From Chondrosia reniformis (lineage: Eukaryota; Porifera; Demospongiae; Chondrillida; Chondrillidae), in contig OX359192.1 in assembly GCA_947172415.1 (NCBI GenBank), forward strand, positions 5,210,501-5,274,500: 64,000 nucleotides of DNA, given 5' to 3'. Of this stretch, positions 12,901-22,790 are shown one piece after another; within the stretch, counting starts at the first letter, position 1, and every line of letters starts with the position of its first letter. Below the pieces are notes generated by a model that saw only the letters and a program-made list of their open reading frames with translations, did not search any database and had not been told where the DNA came from. A program made the translations under genes and the position numbers.

Positions 12901-13485
12901 TTGTCACACTAAATGTAAACAATTTTATACACTAATTAGGTATTGGAGGTAACAAATGAAGACATTCATGATTTAGAAACATCGGGAAGTAGCCATGATA
13001 TTCTGGAGGTTGTGCCAATGGCTTTATTGTTCGGTAAGACTTGTATTTTCTTCAGTTCTCCTAGAGATGTACTTGTCATTTTTTATTATCTTAGAGGAGA
13101 ACTTTTTCCAATATATTTATAACATCAACCAGCAGTTTGCCAAGAGGAGACAAGCAGTGATTTCTGCATTGGAACACATTTTCGATAATGCTGATGTGAG
13201 TATCCTCTTCTGATACCTTCTGATACCTTCTGATATACCTTCTGATACCTGCTGATACCTTCTGATACCTTCTGATACCTGCTGATATACCTTCTGATAC
13301 CTTCTGATACCTTCTGATACCTTCTGATACCTGCTGATACCTGCTGATACCTGCTGATACCTGTTGAAACATTTAGCTATTAGTCACTTTCTGGTTTGCA
13401 GGACATTCCCAGTGATGAGATGATTGGAGAATATCAAATGGGTGCCTTAGAGGTTCTAGGAATCACTGAAATGACTTCAAACTGA
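6909..13485 (+). CDS. CMTR2: Cap-specific mRNA 2'-O-methyltransferase 2 (CMTR2/FTSJD1 family) with atypical active sites
   Basis: CMTR2 methylates the ribose of the second transcribed nucleotide of capped mRNA. Fifteen exons sum to 947 codons plus stop: 6909-7667, 8326-8535, 9004-9131, 9179-9377, 9437-9526, 9992-10178, 10756-10868, 11256-11651, 11959-12095, 12198-12348, 12413-12511, 12787-12882, 12940-13033, 13095-13195 and 13402-13485. Start 6909 (AAAATGG) was chosen; 6855 is an in-frame alternative. N-terminal family blocks: PELC, IASLNQYLKSH, WYFGTNDSGDI, VFKPAT. C-terminal blocks: FLDLTGAPSGFAKYIC (from residue 671), VIGDSS (D759), GGTFICK (K801), then VVPMALL and FAKRRQAVI as in vertebrate CMTR2. 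In the N-terminal domain the usual EAPG is DASG (about 167-170), TADG is TAHG (H257) and the VLK lysine is Q301. The 47-bp intron 9132-9178 is the least certain join. Confidence 0.85.
7690..8270. repeat. Minisatellite, 22-bp unit, about 26 copies
   Basis: Unit TGGCTGGCGGGTAGCTGTG plus TAG, with GGCGGG/GGTGGG/AGTGGG variants. It fills most of CMTR2 intron 1 (7668-8325). Minus-strand ORFs giving HYTATRQPLHSYPPATTQ-type repeats are artefacts of the satellite. Confidence 0.97.
9764..9820 (+). tRNA. tRNA-like sequence lacking the anticodon arm (pseudo-tRNA or SINE head)
   Basis: Acceptor halves GTAATTG (9764-9770) and CAATTGC (9813-9819) pair over 7 bp with one G-U. A D-arm/A-box TAGCTCAGTGGTAGAAC follows, and a T-arm CTGGATTCAATCTCCAG with a perfect 5-bp stem and B-box. 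Only about 8 nt separate the D and T arms, so no anticodon arm can form and it cannot decode. It lies in a CMTR2 intron. Confidence 0.55.
11041..11215. repeat. Dispersed repeat, copy with an inverted middle segment
   Basis: Ends match the copies at 11690-11860 and 61560-61735 (GGCCTTTAG / CACCCTTCATTGTTGACCCA). The middle (GTCTGGCCAGTAAAGAAGAA; TGTATCCTCATCCAAAGCC) is the reverse complement of the corresponding part of those copies. In a CMTR2 intron. Confidence 0.55.
11690..11860. repeat. Dispersed repeat of the same family (TTCATCAGTGACCCA end)
   Basis: Shares AAAGGCCTATAGGGAA, TTGGATGAGGATGCAAG, AGGCCAG and ACCCTTCATCAGTGACCCA with 61560-61735. A related end occurs in the 38.8-kb insertion (ATACCACTCCTCATCAGTAG). 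Lies in a CMTR2 intron. Confidence 0.6.
13203..13370. repeat. Minisatellite, 10-bp CTGATACCTT unit, about 16 copies
   Basis: CTGATACCTT / CTGATACCTG units with occasional ATA insertions, directly after the donor of CMTR2 exon 14 and before the last exon at 13402. Confidence 0.95.
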
Positions 13486-13933
13486 AACTACTCACACATA
13501 CATACATACATGTGACCACAAATAGACTGGAGTGTTATAAATACTTACACTTTTGTGTATTCTGATCTAAACTTTTTTATATCATTATCAGTCCTAATAC
13601 ATCCTACGTATATTGTGTCGCCCCTACTTAGAAAGTATATAATTATGCTACAGATGTATAGACACTTCTCAATCATCACCATGCGTGAGTTGTCTGGAAT
13701 GTGCATGTGGTTATATTGCCTAATTATAAGGATCACTGATTTCTTGTATGATCCATCTTCCTGTGAAGTAGGCTCCCATTTATACCATATACAAACTGCC
13801 TCTATAGTTGTTCTTTAATTGGCTAGTATATCAAAATATGTATGGTATAATACAAAGCAAGTTACACAAAGATATACAACAGATATACAATATTAAAAAG
13901 TGATTATACAATAACTACTGTACATACATGCTA
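13486..13933. other. Intergenic between convergent genes
   Basis: 448 bp holding the 3' UTRs of CMTR2 (+) and the TPR gene (-). CATACATACATACATG microsatellite at 13497-13512. No gene seen. Confidence 0.6.
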
Positions 13934-16441
13934 CTATAAAATTACACAATATTTTGATTGGTGGGCTTGTTCAGATCTAGTTTGTATACCATCAGTCTGT
14001 TCCTGTCCTTCAACTGCTTCATTCTTTGGTCTGATTGGTTCCTTTTTTGGGTATGTCTTGTTACCTTTCTTTCTATGACGACCTTTCTTGAGATCTGAGG
14101 AGCTTGGCACTGCTACAAACTCTTCTCTAGCATTTACTCCAATAGCCAGCGACCCCTCAGGAACCCTCTTAGACAACAAAGTTTGATTGTGGCTGTCTTG
14201 GGTTGATGAAGTTTGATTCATTCCCTTTGCTTGCAAACTCAAGGAGTGCTGATCTTTGCCGTGACTGACCCCTACATCAATGTCTTCTTCTGTAAAACTC
14301 TCTGGTGTAATGGACACACTGTACGCACTGGTTTCCTCTGCATACGTACTCAGGTAGGCTCTTTGGAGTTGTACATCATGGGGAGTGGAACTCTGAGAGG
14401 ATCGCGGGCGATTGGTTTGACTGACTGGCAGGCCAAACATCTGATTACTGGAGTGAGGCTTGGGAGTAAGAACCTCATTGATTGATTTAAGGGTTTTTCC
14501 AAGCTCATCTTCTGAAGCCAAGGTCCTAGTTTCTGGGTCATACACTAGAACTTCTGCTACACTGTCGCCTGGTATGTTTACATTGAGTTGGTAGGTTGGG
14601 CTGTTTCTCAGGAATGATGGATCGAGAGACCTCCCTATCTTACTATCATCCCCTTTGGATCTCAGGGAAGGCAGAGTGCTACCTCGCAACAATCTAGGCT
14701 GCCTCCCTTTAGCATGTAAAGGTGTTGATGTAATGAGAGGTGGAAGTGTAAATGCCAGTGCATCTTGAATATAGGGAGTTAGAGGACTAAAGACATCATC
14801 TTCCTCCTCAGTGTAACCACCATCGATTTCATCAATGTCTTGCCCATAAGGCCCATCAGTTTCTTCTGTATGAATATTCATAGTTCTTTCTTTTTCCGCT
14901 ATTTCTACTTCTGTGACATCGGCTAACTTTTCCAGTACCCTCTCCCTCACTAGCCCAATGTCTCCACCTATGGCTTCAAGACATCTCACCGCTGCTTCCA
15001 AATGCTCTCTAGCTTTGCCAGTCTTCTCTAGTGCAAAGCAGACTGCCCCTAGTCCTTCGTACACCTGAAACTGTATGGACTTGTCCTCCTCATGGATAGC
15101 CCGCTGCAGAGCTACTTCCAGTGTCTCCTCTGCTGCACTCCATTGTTCCAGGCTGGACTCAGCTACTGCTTTATTGCAGTAACACTTTGCTTCTGCCTTT
15201 TTAGATCCATAACTAGCTACGTGCATACAGCAAATACAATAAAATAAGCAGTCATAAGGGAACATGTACACAAGTATGTACAGCAGGCCCCATATAAGAC
15301 AGTTAAAAGGTCCATCATACATGCTTACTCCAGTACATGTACAATATATATGTACCTTGATATCAATCCAAATATAAATGTCAGTAGGACAAATGTTGGA
15401 TATGACGTACAGGCATGCACACCTACCATGGAGTTTAGCTGCTTCTTCATGGAAGACAATTGAATCTTGAAACCTTTTTAGTTCATTGTATACAGCTCCA
15501 ATGTTTTGCAGTATAGATGCTTCGTAATAAACTGCTTCAGGTTCAGTTTCAGCTGCTGTTCTAACTAGAGGTAGCGCTCCTTGCAGGTCCTCCAGAGCCT
15601 CCGAAAAGCTTCTCCTAGAAGCCTTCACTAAACCCAGTTTCATCAACAGGTGGCCTGCAATAGGTATATAAAGTGAAGAATGTGCATGGAACCGACAGAC
15701 ATTTTTATGCACAACCATACACACTGAGAAGTTTGATATTTGACATGCACTCTACTTGAGAAAGTAACATTATGTAGGCAGTAGCTTACCTTTCTCTTTA
15801 ACATCTTTCATTCTCAACGCCATCAGTTTAGCCATTCCAATGCATTTCTCTGTCTCGACTTTGTTCTGTTGAGCGTGAAGGGCCAGAAGGAGCTCGCCTA
15901 CAATAATGCCCTCCTTGTCTGCGTCACCCACCTCACTGTACAACTGGCGGGCACTTCTTAGGCTTTGGGTTTCAGCCTCGCTCTGCTGAAGGTGTTTTTG
16001 ACATTTGGCTAGCGTAACGAACGCATCGGCGGCTTGATCTGTGGCACCGCTCTTAACGTAACAGTCAATGGCAGTTTTGGCCGTGCTACCTGCTTGTCGG
16101 TAGTCTTCTAATTCTAAGAGAGCTGTCGACAAATTGAAAGCGAGGTCTGCCTTGGTCTGCAATCCATTGGGCGCAATAGAGTGACCATTGTCCGTACTCT
16201 CTGCAGCGTATACTTGAGGAAGGAGGCTAAGAGATTCTTGAAAGTATTTCAAACTCTCTTTATGGCGACCGAGACTTAGCTGACAGGCTCCGATATTAGC
16301 CAAGCAAATAAGCTTCTTCTCTATGCCCAAGTTTTGCTGTAAACAAACAGTCGTTGCGGATTCAAAATAACTAAGCGCTTCTTGTAGATTTCCTTCAGCC
16401 AACTTTTGTTGAGCTTGAATTAAGTGTTCATCTACTGACAT
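13934..16441 (-). CDS. Tetratricopeptide-repeat protein with C-terminal CaaX box
   Basis: Three exons (16441-15790, 15654-15427, 15216-13934) give 720 aa. Residues about 1-400 are TPR-like helical pairs, for example LAEGNLQEALSYFESA, LSLGRHKESLKYFQESL, LKRFQDSIVFHEEAAKLHG and LEKTGKAREHLEAAVRCLEA. TPRs are protein-binding scaffolds. Residues from about 420 are acidic/serine-rich and look disordered, followed by a Lys/Arg stretch (KKGRHRKKGNKTYPKKE) and the last four residues CVIL. A terminal C-aliphatic-aliphatic-L box normally directs geranylgeranylation, and with the nearby basic cluster suggests membrane attachment (inference). The TPR part is somewhat TTC24-like, but I would not assign orthology. 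It is divergent from LSM6 and convergent with CMTR2. Confidence 0.85.
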
Positions 16442-16564
16442 ACTTGCTATACTCGTCGCACTTTGTTGATTTGTTCATTTCACGGGGTAACCGTGCCAAA
16501 ACATATATTTGAGAAAATATTTACGGGCAACCCAGTGTCGCCTTATAAAATTTGATCGGATAAA
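16442..16564. promoter_or_regulatory. Divergent promoter, TPR gene / LSM6
   Basis: Only 123 bp separate the two start codons on opposite strands, so both promoters must lie here or overlap the genes. No convincing TATA box; CpG is locally higher than in the flanks. Confidence 0.6.
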
Positions 16565-17343
16565 ATGAGTAAGAAGCAGAAACCTAGTGACTTTTTGAAG
16601 CAGATCATTGGCCGGCCTGTAGCCGTGAAACTAAACTCTGGAGTAGATTATAGAGGTAATTTAAAATACCTTTCATTCAAAAATAGTAAAGGCCTCAAAT
16701 AATGCCACTTTACTTTGTAGTTAGGAACTAGTACTTTATAAAAGGTTTTAAAATTTAAGTAAAGCTGCAGTTAATGTATATTTGATGTTAAGAGGCCATT
16801 TCGTTGATACACTTGCTTAGGCGTTCTCATGTGTCTGGATGGTTACATGAACATTGCTTTAGAACAGACAGAAGAGTATGTTAATGGTCAGGTATGTAAC
16901 GAAACATGTTTGAAGAGTATATATAATGTAGAATTGGGTTTCCCTTGGGTAGACCTAGCCCACCTTGGCTGATCTTAAAGACTCCCCCCCCGGGCAGGTC
17001 AACATTATGCTTCTCCCTTAGATGAAACAATTAACAAAGCAACCATAATATGTTAGACTAGAAGAATGCATGCCTACATGCCTACATGCCTACATAGGTG
17101 GCACATGTATAACTATAAGAGTTCCTGCAGCTGGTTCTATACCATGTAATTATAGTCTAATCAAAGTAACCCAAAATGTTTCTATTCATGCAGTTAAAAA
17201 ACAAGTATGGAGATGCTTTCATAAGAGGAAACAATGGTAAGTTCTGTTTTATACATGTATTAGAGTGAACATATTCCTTATCATCTTGATCAAGTTGCTG
17301 TTTCTGTGTAGTGCTGTACATCAGTGTTACCAAGAGACGGTGA
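16565..17343 (+). CDS. LSM6: U6 snRNA-associated Sm-like protein LSm6
   Basis: Four exons (16565-16655, 16821-16891, 17194-17236, 17312-17343) encode 78 aa, the normal length. The Sm1 block SDFLKQIIGRPVAVKLNSG, then CLDGYMNIALEQTEEYVNG and the Sm2 block RGNNVLYIS are almost identical to human LSM6. LSm6 belongs to the LSm2-8 ring that binds the U6 snRNA 3' end and to the LSm1-7 ring that promotes mRNA decapping. Intron 2 contains the left edge of the segmental duplication (about 17022), so exons 3 and 4 were copied twice downstream. Confidence 0.97.
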
Positions 17344-18326
17344 TGGATACATCTGTGATTGGTGTACAGTGCTAAATATAGTTACTAGCATTATTTGTTT
17401 TGTGATGTAACATCTGACACACCTTTGGCCAAAATTGTTTCAACACACTGATAAATGTGATCAACAAAACCACATTGCACTACGTAACATATTATTGACT
17501 AAATCAGCTATAGTACAAGGATTGCAGTAAAGATTGGTAACCCGAAAGGATTTCAGTCTCTTTTGTTGCATTTGAAATATACAGAAAGTTAAGCATGCAA
17601 GAAAGTATGTACATATATATGATGAAGATAGTCTGGAGTCCATGCTTGTGCCTTTGTTTTATGCGCAAGGATTACTAACTGCATGGTGCACGCTTATATA
17701 TTTGAGGTGATTCACCTAAACATACAGTTACTGCAATACAACTGTCGTGCATGTGTAAGTATGGGTATACTATATATGCCATTTTAATTACATAAAATGC
17801 ATGGTTCCATGATCACTTCCATTACTCATAGATTTACCCGCTCTCCTGTGGTTGATGGTGGCCTGCACAACCAATTGGTTACCTCCCACTGGAAACTTTG
17901 TTGGGTCTCTGATCAACTATTACTGACAAATTATTTGAAATAGAAATTAGTTAATTGCTTCTTTAGCTGTTAGTATAACATAAATGGAGCATTGTCGGGC
18001 AATGGTACTTCATGATGTCAGAGGTGTAGAGCAGTTGTTTCTTTGTGTTTTATTGCTATAGGCTTACTTGTATTATATGTAAGGCTCCAGCCTTTTGTAC
18101 CATTGTGTGCAAGTTACATAACCCAGTAGCCATGCATTATATATCACCATGCATTAAATTTGTATATACGTACATTAAACATTTGTGTATACATTTTGGC
18201 GCCCTCGTTATCGAGTCAGTGTATGACAGTGAATGACTGTTGTGCAATGATAGAATATTATAAGTGCAGGCTGTGAGAGACGATTCTAGTGCACAGGGTT
18301 CAAATATCTAGTCATGGAGGGTCTCC
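17344..18326. other. Downstream of LSM6, no gene
   Basis: LSM6 3' UTR and gap before the UNC93-like gene. A minus-strand 60-codon frame (17461-17643) is preserved in all three copies, but only because the DNA itself is duplicated; it has no recognisable domain. Confidence 0.6.
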
Positions 18327-18697
18327 CTAGTTCAATTCATACACTCCGTACTGGCAGTCCGGTGGACGTCTTCCGGTGCGACCATACACCAGCTCAGCAC
18401 TGAGGTAGAGCAGGTACAGCATTACCACACACAGCAAAATGGCCAGAGAGCCTTGGAGAGGTATGTAGGCTGCGAGGAAGAAGAAGAACGCTCCTCCAGA
18501 TCCGTAGGCTGCCTTACCAAATCCGTACACCACTTCCTTGTTCTCCTTACCAACAACACCTAAATAGACTGCAGAGCAAAGGGATAGGCTTACACGAGCT
18601 ACCATTGACCTTATATGGTCAGTAAACTTAGTCTTGCATACTGTCGGAAAATTATTGGGCATATAGATAATAGAGCGGTTCCTTTGGACGATCGAAC

Positions 18698-18779
18698 ACA
18701 CCGACAAGTCAGGCAATTAACGTTTCTTTTTTGTGAAACGTCGCCTTAAATTAAAATTAATAAAGTGACTTGTCGGTGT
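18698..18779. mobile_element. MITE with 21-bp TIRs, copy 1 (left TIR damaged)
   Basis: Right TIR AATAAAGTGACTTGTCGGTGT. The left TIR begins ACACCGACAAGTCA and then loses about 10 bp present in the other two copies. Sits in the intron between UNC93-like exons 2 and 3. Confidence 0.75.
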
Positions 18780-19354
18780 AGTCTTGCATACATTATATAA
18801 ATTATAAACTCCATTTTCAAGCATATGTATGCTGAAGGTATTTGTTGATTCTTATAATAAAGCTAGCTTTGTTCATAAATTATATTAAATACTTCCTAAC
18901 AGTTTAATAGAGTTATATCTAAATACTTTCTAATGGAATTATATTTAAATACTTTCTAACTTTCTGATAGAATTATATTTGAATACTTTCTAGCAAGGCT
19001 AGCGTACTGGATGGCAGTGTCTTGAAGGTGCCTTGTGACAGTCCCAGCACTATTGCTCCTATAAACACTACTGGAAAACTTGGTACGCGCAGCCATAGGA
19101 ACAGAAACAAGAAAAGGCAGGTTACACCTGTGGTTACCATGCCAACTAGAACACAGGTGGGAGGAGCCATAAGATGATACAGCAGTTCCCAGTCCCCAAA
19201 CCATGGTTGCCATGCCAACATAACCAATTCCCAGACACTCTGCCACATAGTACTATATGAAAGACATAAATACCAACCAAATGCAACCCTACCCCTGGAT
19301 GGTAGGGTACCACTTACCTTTGGTCCCACTTTCATACAGTAAATTACATATATA

Positions 19355-20352
19355 TATATATATTCATATTTTTACTTGCAATTTTCCATGTGTAGGAATA
19401 GTGAGTGTTATATATTATGCATGTTTAAATACAATCAAGTACTACACAGTGCAAGTTACAAATTTATACACGGATGCAAGTGACTCCCAAGATAATCACA
19501 CTGAGGTATATAATATAATACGGATGCAAATGACTCCCAAAATAATCACAATCAGGTATATTAAACGCTACAAGACTTTAGCCACAGTGAAATTCTCAAC
19601 TGCTGCATACAGAGTAGTAGTCTCTACAGATCATATAAGGTTAAACGCATGGCCTTCCAATTACCTTTTCACACTTAGTATAGACTCAAGATGATGCATC
19701 TGCATGCCATTATCAGCAAAAATTCCAGTCTCATGCAGGGGGTCTCAGCCAATAATCACCGCAGATTTGGCTTGCCTTGAGTGTGAGCTAGGAGTACCGT
19801 TGGTTGCTTGCATGCATTCACATAAACAACAGGGTGAGAGACAATTTGGTAACTTGCACACAAGGGACATAAAGGCTGGGGCCTTTAATGTATTTCATGA
19901 ACAATGTCCCTTGTGTGCAAGTTACCAAATCGTCTCTCACCCTGTTGTTTATGTGAATACATGCAAGCAAGCAACGGTACTCCTAGCTCACACTCAAGGC
20001 AAGTCAAATCTGCGGTGATTATTGGCTGAGACCCCCTGCATGAGACTGGAGTTTTTGCTGATAATGGCATGCAGATGCAGCATCTTCAGTCTATACTAAG
20101 GTGTGAAAAGGTAATTGGAAGGCTATGTGTTTAACCTTATATGATCTGTAGAGACTACTACTCTGTATGCAGCAGTTGAGAATTTCAGTGTGGCTATAAA
20201 ATCTTGTAGCGTTTAATATACCTGATTGTAATTATTTTGGGAGTCATTTGCATCCGTATTATATTATATACCTTAGTGTGATTATCTTGGGAGTCACTTG
20301 CATCCGTGTATAAATTTGTAACTTGCACTGTGTAGTACTTGATTGTATTTAT
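19355..20352. mobile_element. About 1-kb insertion dominated by a near-perfect inverted repeat (foldback element)
   Basis: Left arm about 19426-19870 and right arm about 19904-20352 are reverse complements with only scattered mismatches. The loop is 33 nt and itself contains the mini-hairpin AAAGGCTGGGGCCTTT. A 70-bp one-sided tail (19355-19425) belongs to the repeat family at 6258. The equivalent introns of copies 2 and 3 (near 33775 and 45000) lack it, being joined through a (TA)n tract, so this is an insertion into TA-rich sequence. Each arm has an open stretch of about 55 codons starting MPLSAK; I do not recognise it. Confidence 0.9.
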
Positions 20353-20407
20353 ATATATATATACACATATGCTGTTGTAATGATACATATGACATAAGAA
20401 CACACAA

Positions 20408-20482
20408 GTCTCCCAGGCACCCCCCCAGGGGTAGCCTATACCAATTGGGTTACCTGTGGGGGGGGGGGTGCCTGGGAGAGTG
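20408..20482. repeat. GC-rich hairpin with poly-C/poly-G arms
   Basis: TCTCCCAGGCACCCCCCC pairs with an 11-G run followed by TGCCTGGGAGA. The same hairpin is at 33832-33904 (12 G) and 45058-45127 (10 G), so the G run is unstable. In the intron between UNC93-like exons 1 and 2; it could form a hairpin or G-quadruplex. Confidence 0.8.
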
Positions 20483-21464
20483 TAAGATCTGATATCAGTA
20501 TACATGACATACTACCTTTGAGAATATCCCAAAAAAGAAACTTGGCAATAATCCAGCATAAACACTCATTGGCAGAGAGAGAAACACTTTGGGTTTAACA
20601 ATCATTCTAAGGAAAGTCTTTACTGACAGCTTTGTCTCTTGAAATACACTTGAACAGGATATGCCCTTCACTGTTATGCACACGCTTGCCTCTCCGGGCA
20701 TGGGTGGAATAATAGCTACAATGATGATGGCTCCTATACTTGTACAGGTTGTCGTGGCAACAAACCCATAGTAGGCCCAGGTTGATACCTCAGATGGAGA
20801 TGTCTCAATGTCGCAAGATGTGTTGCTCATGTTGCTGTGAGGACTATCAGTAAGGAGCTGATCGGAGAGAAGGAACAGAGTGTTGACCAAACTGCCAACC
20901 ACAGCAGAGAGATAGAAGGAGAAAAAGAATAATCCTTGATAGCGACTAAGGGTGTGCTCAAAGGAGACACCTTTAATGTCCTTCATTCTTCGAGATGCAA
21001 TTGTGAGAAATGACAGTGCTCCAATCCAAAAGAAGTTGGCAGTAAATCCGGTGGCAGCCGCTGCTGGTACCAAGGTATACCAGGAGGGATAGAAGTTGGC
21101 ACTAAAGAACATGAGGTAGCTAATGAAAGCAACCAAAATGGATATCTTCCATTCGAGCACTTTGACAACCAGAGGGCTCACAAAGAGACTGGAAGGTACA
21201 GAGGTCAACCACAAGCAGGCACTTGCATTGAATCCGATGTTTCCATTTAGAGACGTCATCACAGGGACGATCAAGTAATAGCCAGCGTAGAGGAGAAAGG
21301 TGGCCAAACAGAGGGCGGCCACTCTCAAGTGAATTGTCAGGGCCGTCTGACCATCACTCCCGGGCCCTTTACCATCGCCTTGGTCCATTTTTCCGTCCTT
21401 GCCATTCAGATTTCCCTTGCAAGATTCGGCGTAACTATTTTCTGGTAGTTCTTGATGTTCACCT

Positions 21465-21976
21465 CTACAGTCCACCAGTCCAATGTTGTTGGAGCAATGA
21501 GGAAGCAGGTGCTGGATAGAAGAGAGCTGAAGAAATCAACAAAACTGAGAGCAACGACATGTGTGCAGCCTGCAAGCCCTAGAAATGAGATACTTAAGGA
21601 GAGTGCAAGGAGTGACACGTTTAGACAGGGTTAGAAATGAAGATATAAGGAGAGCACTGAGGCAAGATGCAGTACTTGACGTTGTGAAGGCAAAGCAGAT
21701 TGCGTGGAGAGAGAAGCTATAGAGCAGATGGATAATGAAACTGGTAAAAAGAGTGTTTGAAAAGGAAGCAGTGGGGAGGAGACCTAGAGGGCGACCGAGA
21801 AAAAGATGGCATGAGAATTTTAAGTAATAATTAGCATTTGTGCATTACAACTGTTGACAGATATAAAGTATTTATCTTTTTTTCGCCATGTTAACTACTG
21901 TGTTTGTGTATATTATGTGTACAGGCTACCCCCTACAAAGGGGATAAAGCCCATGGGTGATTGATTGATTGATTGA
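21465..21976 (+). mobile_element. 5'-truncated LINE (non-LTR retrotransposon) 3' end
   Basis: 512 bp flanked by the 15-bp direct repeat TCTTGATGTTCACCT (21450-21464 and 21977-21991). The site occurs once, uninterrupted, in the intact copies. Broken frames encode a typical LINE ORF2 C-terminus: VTRLDRVRNEDIRRALRQD, then GRRPRGRPRKRWHENF and a stop. The 3' end is a (GATT)n tail rather than poly(A). It splits exon 1 of UNC93-like copy 1. Confidence 0.92.
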
Positions 21977-22321
21977 TCTTGATGTTCACCTGTGGAATTA
22001 CTTCCTTTGTTTCGTTCCTCGTATCTCCCCATCGTCCTTTATAGACATGCAATCAACTCGGGTATTAACTTGTATACAAAGTGGTTAAACACTGTTAGCA
22101 TTAGTACAGATTAATGTAGGTATAACTCTATTATTGTACATGTATATATAGGAACTGATTTAATATTAATACCAACGGCGCTTTTCAGTTCAAAACAAAA
22201 GGTTTTGGAAGGTGCGCTTTGTCTGAAAGTGCGTAAATGACGAGCCTAAACAGTTTCGTTTAATTCGGTTAGGAAAGATGAGCTTTAATCATATCGACTC
22301 ACAGTCAACATGTAGCACAAC

Positions 22322-22371
22322 TGCAATACGTGGACTCGCATCTAGGGTATAACATGCGAGTCCGTATTGCA
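22322..22371. repeat. Hairpin, 18-20 bp arms
   Basis: TGCAATACGTGGACTCGCAT and ATGCGAGTCCGTATTGCA flank a 12-nt spacer. Found only in copy 1; in copies 2 and 3 this whole 250-bp stretch is replaced by the element at 35103/46327. Confidence 0.7.
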
Positions 22372-22559
22372 TATACATTTACGGTCTTATATGTTTATTA
22401 AACAGTATATGAATGCCATAAATATATCCAATTTATACGCATAATGCTCCCATTCATCATTCACATGTACAATCAGCCGGTACTTAACATTATAAGTGTG
22501 TGCTCTAAGCACAGACAAGCATATGGGAGCAGTTTGTATCTGCAGGAACTAAACTTCAT

Positions 22560-22790
22560 GCAGATGTACAAATAGCCGGTGCTTAAGCCAAAAAATGGAT
22601 TAAGCTCCAGGAGGCTTATAGGAGCTGCATGCTGTCATTCCAAGTCACCTCGGTTGCATTTTGCAATGGTATGAGGCTTGCAGGTCCTTAAGCCAAAAAG
22701 TGGATTAAGCACCAGCTAGGAAGCTTATGGGAGCTGCATGGTGTCATTCTAAGTCACCTCGGTTGCATTTTGCAATGGTACAATTGTCGT
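22560..22790. repeat. Tandem repeat upstream of receptor copy 1, about 113-bp unit x2
   Basis: Each unit contains AAGCCAAAAA(A/G)TGGATTAAG, AGGAGCTGCATG and TCACCTCGGTTGCATTTTGC. About three units occur at 36350-36672 and 47574-47896. Located 480-710 bp upstream of the receptor start. Confidence 0.85.

Larger units (their letters stand above)
18327..22032 (-). pseudogene. UNC93-like membrane protein, copy 1 (disrupted)
   Basis: Compared with the intact copies at 32756-34970 and 43982-46194, the exon equivalents are: exon 1 at 22032-20516, interrupted by a LINE at 21465-21976; exon 2 at 19252-18987; exon 3 at 18559-18327. Exon 2 lacks 22 bp at about 19154, between YGSSHL and VLVGMV, which shifts the frame. 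The intron between exons 1 and 2 is enlarged by a roughly 1-kb palindrome. The native ATG (22032-22030) is cut off from the rest of exon 1 by the LINE; a chance ATG at 21475, within the LINE end, precedes GEHQELPENS. Normal function is very unlikely unless splicing bypasses both lesions. The exon 1 body (20516-21464) is still open, so decay is recent. Confidence 0.82.

Noticed and set aside
13091-13372. Minus-strand ORF with RYQKVSEGI-type repeats
   Set aside because: Translation of the 10-bp minisatellite in the last CMTR2 intron.
17461-17643. 60-aa minus-strand ORF identical in three places (also 31808 and 43034)
   Set aside because: Identity is explained by the segmental duplication; no domain, start context or splice evidence.
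19704-20070. MPLSAK... ORFs in the palindrome arms as a transposon protein
   Set aside because: Only about 55 codons per arm, no recognisable motif; kept as an observation within the foldback element, not as a gene.
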